DNA of 64,000 nt, from positions 1 through 64,000 of the forward strand of contig NZ_JACHIG010000017.1 in assembly GCF_014203095.1 (NCBI RefSeq). Direction: 5' to 3'. The notes beneath the pieces were generated by a model. That model saw only the letters and a list, made by a program, of their open reading frames with translations, made no database searches and had not been told where the DNA came from. The stretch comes from Prosthecobacter vanneervenii (GTDB taxonomy: Bacteria > Verrucomicrobiota > Verrucomicrobiia > Verrucomicrobiales > Verrucomicrobiaceae). The position numbers and the translations under genes are program-made. The first letter of the stretch is position 1, and every line of letters starts with the position of its first letter. Positions 32,956 to 47,516 of this stretch are shown here, one piece after another.

Positions 32956-32990
32956 GCTTGCGATTTCCAAAGTGGTCCCAAGGAATCTTG
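32956..32990 (+). promoter_or_regulatory. Conserved upstream element with core GGTCCCAAGG (copy 2)
   Basis: Second copy of the 35-nt element (27 of 35 identical to 30318-30352), ending 1 nt before the ATG at 32992. The AAGGA inside it also serves as a plausible ribosome-binding site for that ATG. Just upstream, GAAATAAGC occurs twice. Confidence 0.55.
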
Positions 32991-32991
32991 C

Positions 32992-34641
32992 ATGGACGAC
33001 GAAGATACAAACGAGGAGGAGCTGCCTTCACAGGCAGAGGGTCAGCAGGGCGGGGCGCAGAACGAAGGGCAGGAGGCGCCGGAGTCTGGTGGCGGGGGAA
33101 AGCAGGGGGCCGCTGAGGCGCCACAGGCCGGTGCTGGCGCATCGCAACCAAGCCCTGGAGGATCGCCGTCTGGCGCTGGAGGGCAGCAGCTTTCTGCGGG
33201 TTGGCAGCAGCCGGGAGGGAATACGAATCTCACGATGCCGGGCAGCGGTCAGGGGGGCGGGCTCGGGAGCGGGCAATCGCCAGCGAGTGCGGGTGCGATG
33301 GCCGGAGGCGGGGGGCAGAGTGCGGCTGCAACCTTGGGGGCGGCTTCGAGGTCGCTTGCGCAGCCGTTCCCGCAGTTCAGTCCTGCACAGCTGCAGCAGT
33401 TCGCGGCGCAAAACAGGCAGGGTGGCGGGCCGGGCAGTTTTGGATCGAGGCCGGGGAGGATCGATGCGCGGCCGAGGAACAATATCTACATGCCGGGGAC
33501 GGGACCGGGAACAGGACGCACGGCGATCCGTGTGGGGACGCTGAACCGCGATGGGAGTGCATCGCCGGTTTCCGGGATGGGATCGGCAACGGGGCCGCTG
33601 AGTCAGCCGGGCGCGCAGTTGAGTCCTGATGAGCTGCAGGAGAGCGCGGCGCAAAACCAGCAGGGTGGTGGTCCGGGCAGTTTTGGATCGAGGCCGGGAA
33701 GGATCGATGCGCGGCCGAGGAACAACATCTACATGCCGGGGACGGGGCCGGGCACGGGACGCACGGCGATCCGCGTGGGGACGCTGAACCGGGATGGGAG
33801 TGCATCGCCGGTTTCCGGGATGGGATCGGCGACGGGGCCGCTGAGTCAGCCGCAGTCGAGGCTGTTTGAGCAGCGGCAGCCGACGAGTGACTATGCGCAG
33901 CAGCGTCAGGCGAACGTGGCGAATGCGAAGGCGGACGGGAGCTTTGACGGGATCCGTGACAAGTTCAACTCCAGCAATGCGGGGCACTACATGGATGAGA
34001 GCGGGACGATCAGCCAGCGTGGTGCGGACGGGAAGCCCGGGGCGGGCACGAGCCTGCTTTTTCAGGCGAGGCAGCCAGGGGGCGGGGCGTCTGGTGCGGG
34101 GCAGTTTGTGAGTGCGCCCGATGGCCAGGGCGGGAGCAAGATGGTGAGGCTGCCGGACAAGCCTGCGGCTGCGGCGAAGCCGGCAGGTGCGGCGCCTGCG
34201 CCACCGGCTGCTGCTGCGACCCCCACTCCGCCCAGACCGCCGCTGGCGGCTGCGGGGAATGCGCCGAAGACTTCGTTTATGGACGGCCTGCTGAAAGGGG
34301 TGCCGGGTGCGGCGAAGCCTGCCGGGCCCAAGCCGCCGCTGGCGGCTGCGGGAGGTGCGCCACCCAAGGCACCTGCGGCGGGTGCGCCGCTGCCTCCGCT
34401 GACGGGGAATCTGCTGAAGGGTGTGATGAGCACCACGACGCCGAAGCCGCCGCTGGCGGGTGCTGCGAATGTGGCACCGAAGCCGCCGCTGGCCGCTGCG
34501 GGCAATCCGACGCCGCCTGCTGCGGCACCACGATCTGCGAGCAAGGCGACCTTTGAGGGGCAGAGCCGGGAGGAGTTTTTTGCTGCGGCTGCGCAGCGGC
34601 AGAAGATGGACAACAAGTATGCGAAGTGGAAGGGGCAGTAG
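32992..34641 (+). CDS. Gly/Pro/Ala-rich repeat protein, 549 aa
   Basis: Low-complexity protein with an acidic start (M-D-D-E-D-T-N-E-E-E), a Gly/Gln-rich region, two exact-style 81-residue repeats (from 33361), a more ordered middle (Q-R-Q-A-N-V-A-N-A-K-A-D-G-S-F-D-G-I-R-D-K-F), and a C-terminal region with repeated P-P-L-A-A-A-G units. It ends in a charged helix. Composition is like that of the N-terminal half of the 1939-residue protein directly downstream. No family recognised; likely a structural or linker protein of the same system. Confidence 0.7.
   Translation: MDDEDTNEEELPSQAEGQQGGAQNEGQEAPESGGGGKQGAAEAPQAGAGASQPSPGGSPSGAGGQQLSAGWQQPGGNTNLTMPGSGQGGGLGSGQSPASAGAMAGGGGQSAAATLGAASRSLAQPFPQFSPAQLQQFAAQNRQGGGPGSFGSRPGRIDARPRNNIYMPGTGPGTGRTAIRVGTLNRDGSASPVSGMGSATGPLSQPGAQLSPDELQESAAQNQQGGGPGSFGSRPGRIDARPRNNIYMPGTGPGTGRTAIRVGTLNRDGSASPVSGMGSATGPLSQPQSRLFEQRQPTSDYAQQRQANVANAKADGSFDGIRDKFNSSNAGHYMDESGTISQRGADGKPGAGTSLLFQARQPGGGASGAGQFVSAPDGQGGSKMVRLPDKPAAAAKPAGAAPAPPAAAATPTPPRPPLAAAGNAPKTSFMDGLLKGVPGAAKPAGPKPPLAAAGGAPPKAPAAGAPLPPLTGNLLKGVMSTTTPKPPLAGAANVAPKPPLAAAGNPTPPAAAPRSASKATFEGQSREEFFAAAAQRQKMDNKYAKWKGQ
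33361..33846 (+). repeat. 243-bp tandem duplication within the Gly/Pro-rich gene
   Basis: Two adjacent in-frame 243-bp units (33361-33603 and 33604-33846), each coding for G-P-G-S-F-G-S-R-P-G-R-I-D-A-R-P-R-N and T-A-I-R-V-G-T-L-N-R-D-G. The second half of the unit is almost identical between copies, pointing to a recent duplication. Confidence 0.85.
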
Positions 34642-34729
34642 CCCTGCGCGAGTGATGAGGGTGTGGTGATGGCGGGCTCCGGGCTGCGGTGATGAGCTGT
34701 GGCGGTGGAGGAGTGGTGGGGGGCAACGG

Positions 34730-40549
<5,820 letters not shown>

Positions 40550-40550
40550 T

Positions 40551-40997
40551 ATGAGCATTTTATCGCATTTCAATTCGGCTCTCACTATTGCGTCCAAAGA
40601 TCCTGGCTGCAGCGAGGCGGAAATTCAGGAGTTGATTGCATTTTCTCCGATAACTATTCCTTCTGATTACCTCGGTGTTATTCGTGAAGCGACTGAGGTT
40701 GAAATTAAAGTGGACCTTGCTGAGGAGGGGCAATGGTTTTTGCGGGTTTGGGGCCCCGTTAACTGCATCGACATGAACACCGCCTATGATATTCAGGAGG
40801 TGTTTCCTGAGTCTCTGGCCATTGGTGATAATGAAGGATGTGGGCTTCTGGTGTATCTACCATCTGAGCCGAAGCCAGGCATCTACTTGGTTCGGACTTC
40901 TTACATTCATAAAAAAGGGGCGGTTTATATTGCTCAAAATTTGACCGAATTACTTACTATTGGAAATAACCTGAGACTGGTCTTCAAGGCCGAATAG
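40551..40997 (+). CDS. SUKH/SMI1-KNR4-type immunity protein for the main nuclease tip
   Basis: 148 residues; ATG lies 1 nt after the toxin stop. The SUKH pattern is visible: an N-terminal helical start, I-P-S-D-Y-L-G-V-I-R-E, the central strand with L-A-I-G-D-N-E-G-C-G-L-L-V-Y, and a C-terminal I-A-Q-N-L-T-E-L-L. SUKH proteins neutralise many polymorphic nuclease toxins, so the pairing with the SHH tip is expected. Lower GC than the backbone genes. A diverged paralogue lies at 48634-49074. Confidence 0.82.
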   Translation: MSILSHFNSALTIASKDPGCSEAEIQELIAFSPITIPSDYLGVIREATEVEIKVDLAEEGQWFLRVWGPVNCIDMNTAYDIQEVFPESLAIGDNEGCGLLVYLPSEPKPGIYLVRTSYIHKKGAVYIAQNLTELLTIGNNLRLVFKAE

Positions 40998-41039
40998 CGT
41001 GAATAATAATGGTTTGGACCGGGCATAGGTAATGAGGTC

Positions 41040-42539
41040 AGGCCGATACAGCAGCACAAGCTGCTGGACACCGTGGGCAGCGATCTGATTGCGAGCTCGC
41101 ACGATCTCGTGGCGGCCATCGCGGGCACGGCGGGGCTGTTCACCGGCAGCCAGACGCTCTCAGACTACGCGGCGGAGAAAGCCGGAGAGGCAAGACGCAT
41201 GCCGAGGCATGGAAGGCCACAGCACCCTATGCGCTGGCCTCCGGCCTCGTCATGGCGGCACTGACGGCTGCGGGTGGGCGCACCGGCTTTGAGGCCGCGC
41301 TGGGGGCCAAGGCCGGCTCACAAACTGCCGTGAAGGAGGCAGCTCAGGGCTATTGGAAGAACCTCCTGCGCAATGTGCCGAAGCACGCGCTGGCAGATAT
41401 TCCCCAGGAGCTGCCGGATGAGCTTTTCAGCCAGCTCAGCTCGGCGCTGGCGACCAACCCCAAAGCTGACATCGGCCAGGTGGTGGGAGATTTCATCCAG
41501 CGCTCCCCTGAGCTCATGGGGGCGGTGGCGCTCATGGGTGGTGCTGGTGGTGCTGGTGGTGCCATGAAGGCGCAGCAGGATGCCAGAAGCAGCCCCGGAC
41601 AGGCGCAGACTGAATCCGCCAGGGTGCAACAAGGTGGGGACGACGCAGGGGGTCAGCAGTCTTCGTCGGGTGGTGAAATACCACAGAATACCACAAGCGG
41701 AGACGGAAAGCCTCTCACGCAGCCATCCACGCCGCCGCTGAGTGTGGCGGATTCGCAGAAGCTGATCGACAATGTGTCGAAGATGCCGCCCGAGGCGCAG
41801 CAGCACCCGCAGGTGCAGGCGGACCTGGAGCAGGCGAGGAAGGTGGTGGCCGAAGACGCCGCCAGCAAGGCTCAGCCGAGCACGCCGCCACTGAGCGTAG
41901 CGGATTCGCAGAAGCTGATCGAGAACGTGTCAAAGATGCCGCCGGAGGCGCAGCGGCATTCGCAGGTGCAGGCGGATCTGGAGCAGGCGAAGAAGGTGCT
42001 GCAAGACCATGTGCAGCAGTTGGAAAGTCAGAAGGAGCCGCTGAGCGAGGCGCAGATGAAGGAGCTGGCGGATGCGAAGGCTGCACTCGAGCGTCTGAGG
42101 ACACCTCTTCCGGGTCAGCAACACATCAGTGGCGGCAGGCCTGAGCTGCCGGAGGGTGCCAAACTTTTTGCAATCCTCAGAGCCTTGGTTCATCTATGAG
42201 CAGGGAGGCAAGAAATGGGTGCGCTTTTATGCGCCTGAGGCAAAAAGTCCTAATGCCACTCCCGTTGAGGGAGGAACGGGTTCTGGAACTCATGAAACAG
42301 TAGCGTATCTGAATCCAAATGGTCAGATATATGTGGAGGAAGGACAGAATCGTTTGACCGGAGTAGTTAAAAAAGGCAAAACCAATCAGAATACTGTTCC
42401 TGATCATCCACAATGGTTGGACTATGAATACCATGGTCCTACGGACAACATTGGAGAATCACCTGGGTACAACGATCAAAAACCGTTTGAATTTGATCCA
42501 GACAATCCTTTTGTTAACCGAGAGGGGTATGATTGGTGA
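41040..42539 (+). pseudogene. Displaced cassette 2: type II backbone fragment with unknown toxin tip, two frameshifts
   Basis: Begins inside a backbone (L-L-D-T-V-G-S-D-L-I-A-S-S) with no start signal. A frameshift near 41190 leads into A-L-A-S-G-L-V-M-A-A-L-T-A-A-G-G-R-T-G-F-E, then I-P-Q-E-L-P-D-E-L-F-S-Q-L, then two linker repeats (T-P-P-L-S-V-A-D-S-Q-K-L-I). A second shift in AAACTTTTTG (about 42160) leads into the tip, read from 42129 to 42539: Y-E-Q-G-G-K-K-W-V-R-F-Y and N-P-N-G-Q-I-Y-V-E-E-G-Q-N-R-L-T-G. The last motif is loosely like ParB/sulfiredoxin-fold loops. Function of the tip unknown. Confidence 0.7.
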
Positions 42540-42564
42540 GGGATAATTTAAATGAGGGGCCATT

Positions 42565-43068
42565 ATGACATACGGAGAAAAAATAGAATACCTTCGCCAT
42601 GAGAGTCGCGACCAGAAGGCGAAAGGAAACTTTGAACGTAGCATTGAATGCATTCATGAACTTCTCGGAATCCTGAAAGAAGATAGAATTGCATTAAAAA
42701 TTGCCGCGTATGAATGGCACCGTATGGCGGGCATTTATATCCGCATGGGGCGGCCTCAGGAGGCGGAAGTGGCGGCCAGAAACGCTCTGGACACCTACCT
42801 GCGCAATCGGGCGCTTTTGCATGGTGAATGGCATCGAGATCGTGATGGCACCATTGCGGAGTACACCATGACCTTGTCGCGCTGCCTCGTGGACCAGCAG
42901 CGCTATGAAGAAGCCCTACCTTGGCTGGAAGAGTCGGCTGCGATTTACAGGCTCAAGGGGGAGGATGATCCCTTCGTCAAGGAACTCGTTATCCCTAGGT
43001 TGAACTGGTTGCGGCCCAGGGCAGAAGCTCAGCGCAAGACGCGCGCAAGTTCGCCCTCTGTAGATTGA
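42565..43068 (+). CDS. Helical-repeat protein, likely immunity protein of cassette 2
   Basis: 167 residues with a GAGGGG ribosome-binding site 8 nt before ATG 42565, 25 nt after the cassette 2 tip. Paired helices such as A-A-Y-E-W-H-R-M-A-G-I-Y-I-R-M-G-R-P-Q-E and R-Y-E-E-A-L-P-W-L-E-E-S-A-A have the TPR spacing. Position directly after a toxin tip and low GC suggest an immunity role; no known immunity family is certain. Confidence 0.6.
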   Translation: MTYGEKIEYLRHESRDQKAKGNFERSIECIHELLGILKEDRIALKIAAYEWHRMAGIYIRMGRPQEAEVAARNALDTYLRNRALLHGEWHRDRDGTIAEYTMTLSRCLVDQQRYEEALPWLEESAAIYRLKGEDDPFVKELVIPRLNWLRPRAEAQRKTRASSPSVD

Positions 43069-43095
43069 GCGTGCAGAAGTGGTGTAGGACTGGAG

Positions 43096-43571
43096 TTCCC
43101 CTTTGCTTTGGCCTCCGGTCTTGCCACGGCACTGCTGAAGGCGGCGGGCGGGCGCACGGGCTTTGAGGCTGCGCTGGGGGCCAAGGCCGGCACGCAGAGT
43201 GCTGTGAAGGAGGCTGCGCAGGGATATTGGAAAAATCTTTTGCGCAACGTGCCCCCGCACGCGCTGGCGGAAATCCCCAAGGAACTGCCGGACGAGCTCT
43301 TCAGCCAGATCAGCTCGGCGCTGGCGACCAACCCCAAAGCTGACATCGGTCAGGTGGTGGGAGATTTCATCCAGCGCTCCCCCGAGCTCATTGGGGGCAG
43401 TGGCGCTCATGGGCGGGCGATGAAGGCGCAGCAGGATGCCAGAAGCACCCCGGGCAGACGGAGGTTGACTCGGCCGGGGGGCAGCATGGCGGGGATGATG
43501 CAGGGAGCCTGCAGTCTTCGTCGGGGGGGTAAATACCACAAAACACCATAAGTGGTGACGGGAAGACTCCC
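43096..43571 (+). pseudogene. Displaced cassette 3: degenerate type II backbone
   Basis: Same backbone as cassette 2 (A-L-A-S-G-L-A-T-A-L-L-K-A-A-G-G-R-T-G-F-E to F-I-Q-R-S-P-E-L), beginning abruptly without a start signal. After about 43420 the frame is lost, and the frame that matches cassette 2 holds a TAA inside the I-P-Q-N-T linker at about 43530. It cannot be translated through to the tip in one frame. Confidence 0.75.
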
Positions 43572-44324
43572 ATGCGGCCGAGCACGCCGCCGCTGAGCGT
43601 GGCGGATTCGCAGAAGCTGATCGAGAACGTGTCAAAGATGCCGCCCGAGGCTCAGCAGAATCCGAAAGTGCAGGCGGATCGCAAGCAGGCGGAGCAGGTG
43701 GTGGAGGAGTATGCCGCCACAAGCGGAAAGCAGGCAAACCCTGAAGCGGCTGCTCCATCTGAACCACAGTCAAAAATACCAGCAAATACCACGAATGACG
43801 CCGAAGGAAAGCCTGCGGCAGATTCAGGCGGAGCAACCCAAACTTCCACTTCATCCGACAAGCCAGCCACCGCCCCTGGCTACGCAGCTTCATCCTCGTC
43901 AAATCCACCTGCGAATGCCGCAAGCGGCCCCCAACCACCTACTTCAAACTCAGGGATTACTGGACCCGCAGCTAAAAAAACGAAAAAGTCCAATACCACG
44001 AGCAAAGGCGTCAAACGAAACAATCCAAAAGATTGGAAAGATACAATGAAATTATGGGATGCCGTAGGTTATCAAGATCTACTCAGCCCAGCCAATCGGG
44101 TGTTAATTCAGAATGAATTAGTTCCTATTGTTGATGATGCATGGATAAAGGTTCACCCCGAAGACGCTGGACTAAAAGGCGAAAAAATTAGCATCCATCA
44201 TGTTCAAGGATTGCCACTGAATGTTCCTTTGCCATATTCGCGTCACAAGGACGCACACAAGCCAGGAGGATTCCGTTACAATCCCGGAGGTGTCGGTTCT
44301 CAACTTCCAGTTTATTCTGCTTAG
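43572..44324 (+). CDS. Displaced toxin tip of cassette 3, HNH-like nuclease candidate
   Basis: Frame from ATG 43572 (250 residues), in phase with the linker repeat T-P-P-L-S-V-A-D-S-Q-K-L-I. A Ser/Thr/Pro linker leads to a tip of about 105 residues: P-K-D-W-K-D-T-M-K-L-W-D-A-V-G, then I-S-I-H-H-V-Q-G-L-P and R-H-K-D-A-H-K-P-G-G-F-R-Y-N-P-G-G. The paired His and the second H/N-bearing loop resemble the HNH/EndoVII nuclease plan. The low GC of the tip contrasts with the backbone. Whether it is expressed is doubtful. Confidence 0.6.
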   Translation: MRPSTPPLSVADSQKLIENVSKMPPEAQQNPKVQADRKQAEQVVEEYAATSGKQANPEAAAPSEPQSKIPANTTNDAEGKPAADSGGATQTSTSSDKPATAPGYAASSSSNPPANAASGPQPPTSNSGITGPAAKKTKKSNTTSKGVKRNNPKDWKDTMKLWDAVGYQDLLSPANRVLIQNELVPIVDDAWIKVHPEDAGLKGEKISIHHVQGLPLNVPLPYSRHKDAHKPGGFRYNPGGVGSQLPVYSA

Positions 44325-44374
44325 AAAGCCACCGCCTTCCTAATTACCTTCTCAAGAAATAAACTCACACGAAT

Positions 44375-44869
44375 ATGGATGCAGACTTCAACCATCCGAC
44401 AGATCAATTTTCCTTTGTGGTGTTGACCACCGACGTGCAAGCCTTTCAGCCAGAATTGGCAGAATCGCTACGGCTTCTGGCGCAATCTCGACAATGGGTG
44501 ATCGCACCGCCAGCGCTCTTTGATCCCGAGTCAGAGGATGACGGATTTCCGGCAGAGAAGACTGTCAGTGACGCGACTGAAAACTCACACCCTTTAGGAG
44601 GCTATCTGGATGTGTATTCCGCACTTCAGGGGCCACCTTTGCCCTACGAGGTGGATCAAGGCCATTTTGAGGAGGTCTCTGCTCTCATTCAGATGCTGGA
44701 GCGATTCTCCATGAAGCATGGTCTCGAGATTGAATTTTATCTAGGACCTGAACTGATCGGAAGTATAGTATGGGGCTTGCAAGATGAATCACTTCGTGAG
44801 GGACTTCTGGAAGAATGGAGCCGCATATTAAAAGTGAAAAAAGAAGAGAAAGAACAAGCATTTGCATAA
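44375..44869 (+). CDS. Likely immunity protein of cassette 3, 164 aa
   Basis: Acidic cytoplasmic protein, 50 nt after the cassette 3 tip. Segments Q-F-S-F-V-V-L-T-T-D-V-Q-A-F and L-E-I-E-F-Y-L-G-P-E-L-I-G-S-I are strands; the tail is a charged helix. Family not recognised. The role is inferred from position and composition. Confidence 0.55.
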   Translation: MDADFNHPTDQFSFVVLTTDVQAFQPELAESLRLLAQSRQWVIAPPALFDPESEDDGFPAEKTVSDATENSHPLGGYLDVYSALQGPPLPYEVDQGHFEEVSALIQMLERFSMKHGLEIEFYLGPELIGSIVWGLQDESLREGLLEEWSRILKVKKEEKEQAFA

Positions 44870-45032
44870 GATGCTAGGTATGACTGGCACTTGATTAAGC
44901 CGCCTTTCGATACTTGCCGCGGTTGGGGATTTTCTGAAAATCGTGCAGCTGCTGCGTCAGCAACTGATGGGTTTCGAGATGTTGTTTTTGGCTCCGGGCT
45001 CGCGCTTCAAAGAGCTTTCCGGGTTGATCACC

Positions 45033-47168
45033 GAGGCGCTGGCCTCCAGCCTCGTCACGGCGCACTGACGGCGGCGGGTGGGTGCGCCGGCTTTGAGGCT
45101 GCGCTGGGGGCCAAGGCCGGCCGCCGTGGCCTTTGTGCAGGGCGCGGGCAGCACTTATGCGGACCTTTACCAGCATGGCATCGACCAGGGCCTGAAGCCG
45201 GAGGAGGCGCACCGTGCGGCTGCGGGCACGGCCATCGCCTCGGGGGCGGTGAGCGCGGCGCTGGGCAAGATCATGCCCGGCGGGGCGCAGGCGCTGAACA
45301 ATCCGGCGACGCGGGAGGCGGCGAAGAGGAGCTTTGGCACGGTGCTCAAGTCTGCGCTCAAGGGCGCGGCGGAGGAGATCCCGCAGGAGGTGATTGATGG
45401 AGGTTTCAACCACATCGCCACGGAGATGAGCAAGGGGAAGAGCTTCAACGAGGCGGCGACGAGCTACGCGGAGCAGTTCCCGCAGAGCGCGCTGACGGCG
45501 GTGCTGCTGGGCGGGGGAGTGCAGGCTGCGGGGGATCATCGCACGGGTGGTCAGCAGGGCGGTGCAGGCAAGCCGCCTGCGCCTCCATCCGGCTCAGACC
45601 GGGTGGACTCTTCGGCGCCGCCGCCGCGTCCTGGGGAGCAGACCTTTACCGTGGCCGGGGTGGATGGTCCGGATGTGCCGGCACCGAAGCCGGGTGCTCC
45701 GCCGGAGAAGCCAGGAGCTGGCGTGCCGATCACGCCCACGGCGGCGGAGGGTGGCGCGGCTGCTGGGCCGGAAGCGCCTTCTTCATCAGGGCAAAAAATA
45801 CCAGAAGATACCACGAAGAGGGATCGGCAAGCACCGGCTACGGGTGGCAGCGGCCAGCCTGCGGCAGGTGCACCACCCGCAGCACCAGCGGCGACGCTGA
45901 AGGATGCGGAGAAGGTGCTGGGGAACATCGAGCGGCTGAAGGAGAAGCAGAAGGCAGGGAAGCTGAGTCTGCAGGAGCAGCGTGAGCTGGCGCAGTCAGA
46001 AAACGTGGTGGCGCTGACGCAGGTGGCGAACCTGGAGGCGGAGCAGCAGGCGCTGCGCAAGCTGCCGCGCGAACTGGACCCAGCGAAAGCGGAGGCGCTG
46101 GAGAAGGCGCGGGAAGTGCTGAAGAGGCCGTAGCCGGGCGGGGAAGACACGCCTGCGGATGCAGTTGGGGCGGGGGCTTCCTCACAAACAAGCGGCTCCG
46201 GTGGCCAGCCGCCAGCCGGTGCTGGCATTGGTCAGCCATTGGCTGTTTCTACCACCGGTCAGCCGACATCTCGCGTGCCTACGCCTGAAGAAGTCGGAGG
46301 TGCTCAAAAAGCCATCGACAAGCTCAAGGCACAAGACAGGCCGCTCAGCCAGGAGGAGCAGCGGCAGCTGGATGCCGCCGAGAAAACAGTGGCCCGGAAA
46401 ACGGAAGCGAACCTTCTGGCGCAGAAGGCTGCTGTGGAAAAGGCCGGTAAAAGCCTGCATCCCACGGCAGCGAAGGCACTGGCTGATGCACAGGCCGTAT
46501 TGGCGCGGCCCGCTTTTGCTAATAGCGACTCCCTGCCTGGCTCACACGAGGCGGGAAACATTCTTCAATCCTCTTCCACCAAGCCTCCTGCTCTTCCTGA
46601 TATTCCATTTCCTGAAAAATCACCACAGGCAAAAGTGGAGAGGGAAAAACGGTCTCAAGCTCGTAGTCAGGTGCTGGAGCAGCATGGGATCAAACCGGAA
46701 GACAAAGCCAGAATCCTAAGCATGGAGAATGGAAAGCGCCCGGACCCTAAAACGTACATGTCCGAAGCTTTCATCAAGGCTCACCGTGAGGAGTTCATAG
46801 ATGGAGCTTCGAGAATTATATCCACCAACAGCCTCAAAAAATATGGCCCCTCTCAAATAGACAAAACCGCGTTTGTTTTCCCAACGAGCAAGCTCTCCGA
46901 CTTACTTAAAGAAGCTGGTGGCGACAGAGGTAAGCTGGAGGATCTGCTCGGTATTCCTCGGGGGCAACTGGGATCGAGGCCATTGTCGCGTGTTGATTTT
47001 AAAGATCCAGCCTCTCTTAATATACGCATTCCAAGCGGCAACGAAGCGGGTGCCAATGATCAGTGGCTGCCCGGAGCAAGGCTCCCCACCGGCACATTGG
47101 AAGGAGTCATTGATGTGGAAAACACGACTTCTCCTTCATGGACACATGAAGATCTAAGCATAAAGTAG
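45033..47168 (+). pseudogene. Displaced cassette 4: hybrid backbone with in-frame amber, unknown toxin tip
   Basis: Opens with type II backbone DNA (to about 45119), joined out of frame to type I backbone (A-V-A-F-V-Q-G-A-G-S-T-Y). From 45120 the type I frame runs open to TAG at 46131-46133, where the giant gene has TGG (Trp). The same frame then continues without further stops (G-G-E-D-T-P-A-D-A-V-G-A-G) to 47168. The tip has Y-M-S-E-A-F-I-K-A-H-R-E-E-F, G-A-S-R-I-I, and P-S-G-N-E-A-G-A-N-D-Q-W-L-P-G-A-R. I recognise this as a recurring tip type in polymorphic toxins but cannot name its activity. Confidence 0.75.
45204..46142 (+). repeat. Backbone block B, copy 2
   Basis: Near-identical to 38411-39356; includes the Trp-to-amber change at 46131 and a 6-nt deletion relative to copy 1. 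Similarity ends after GCGGGG, where the two genes part. Confidence 0.85.
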
Positions 47169-47182
47169 AAAACGAAGACGCA

Positions 47183-47446
47183 ATGAACTTCACTGATATA
47201 AAAGTATTCCCCAAAGAGCGCTATTCGATTGAGCAAGATCTGGATAGCGGGAAGTATTATCTCTCATTTCCTGTGTTTAATGGAATGGCTGAATATGAGG
47301 AGTTTTATGAGATTCTTCCCGAAGAGCTCGAACGCATCCTCGAGGACGAAGCTTCTCGAACAGAGCTTCTCGAAAAATCTCGCACCCGCCAGAATGATGG
47401 CCGCCTGCTGCTAAAGCCTGGCAAAATGCGGGGATCTCCCTGCTGA
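47183..47446 (+). CDS. Likely immunity protein of cassette 4, 87 aa
   Basis: Starts 14 nt after the cassette 4 tip. The order F-P-K-E-R-Y-S-I-E-Q-D-L-D-S-G-K-Y-Y, then E-Y-E-E-F-Y-E-I-L, and a C-terminal L-K-P-G-K-M-R-G-S-P looks like a compact alpha-beta protein that is often found directly after this tip type. The assignment is from pattern memory and position. Confidence 0.6.
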   Translation: MNFTDIKVFPKERYSIEQDLDSGKYYLSFPVFNGMAEYEEFYEILPEELERILEDEASRTELLEKSRTRQNDGRLLLKPGKMRGSPC

Positions 47447-47516
47447 GTGATTTTATACCAAGAATCATTTGAAAGAATGAGCCGGGGAATGGGGCAGGTG
47501 GAATGGCACGGTAGAA

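Noticed and set aside
41073..41264. A separate small gene before cassette 2
   Set aside because: Its first 40 residues continue a backbone segment and the rest is a frameshifted reading of the same backbone, so it belongs to the cassette 2 pseudogene.
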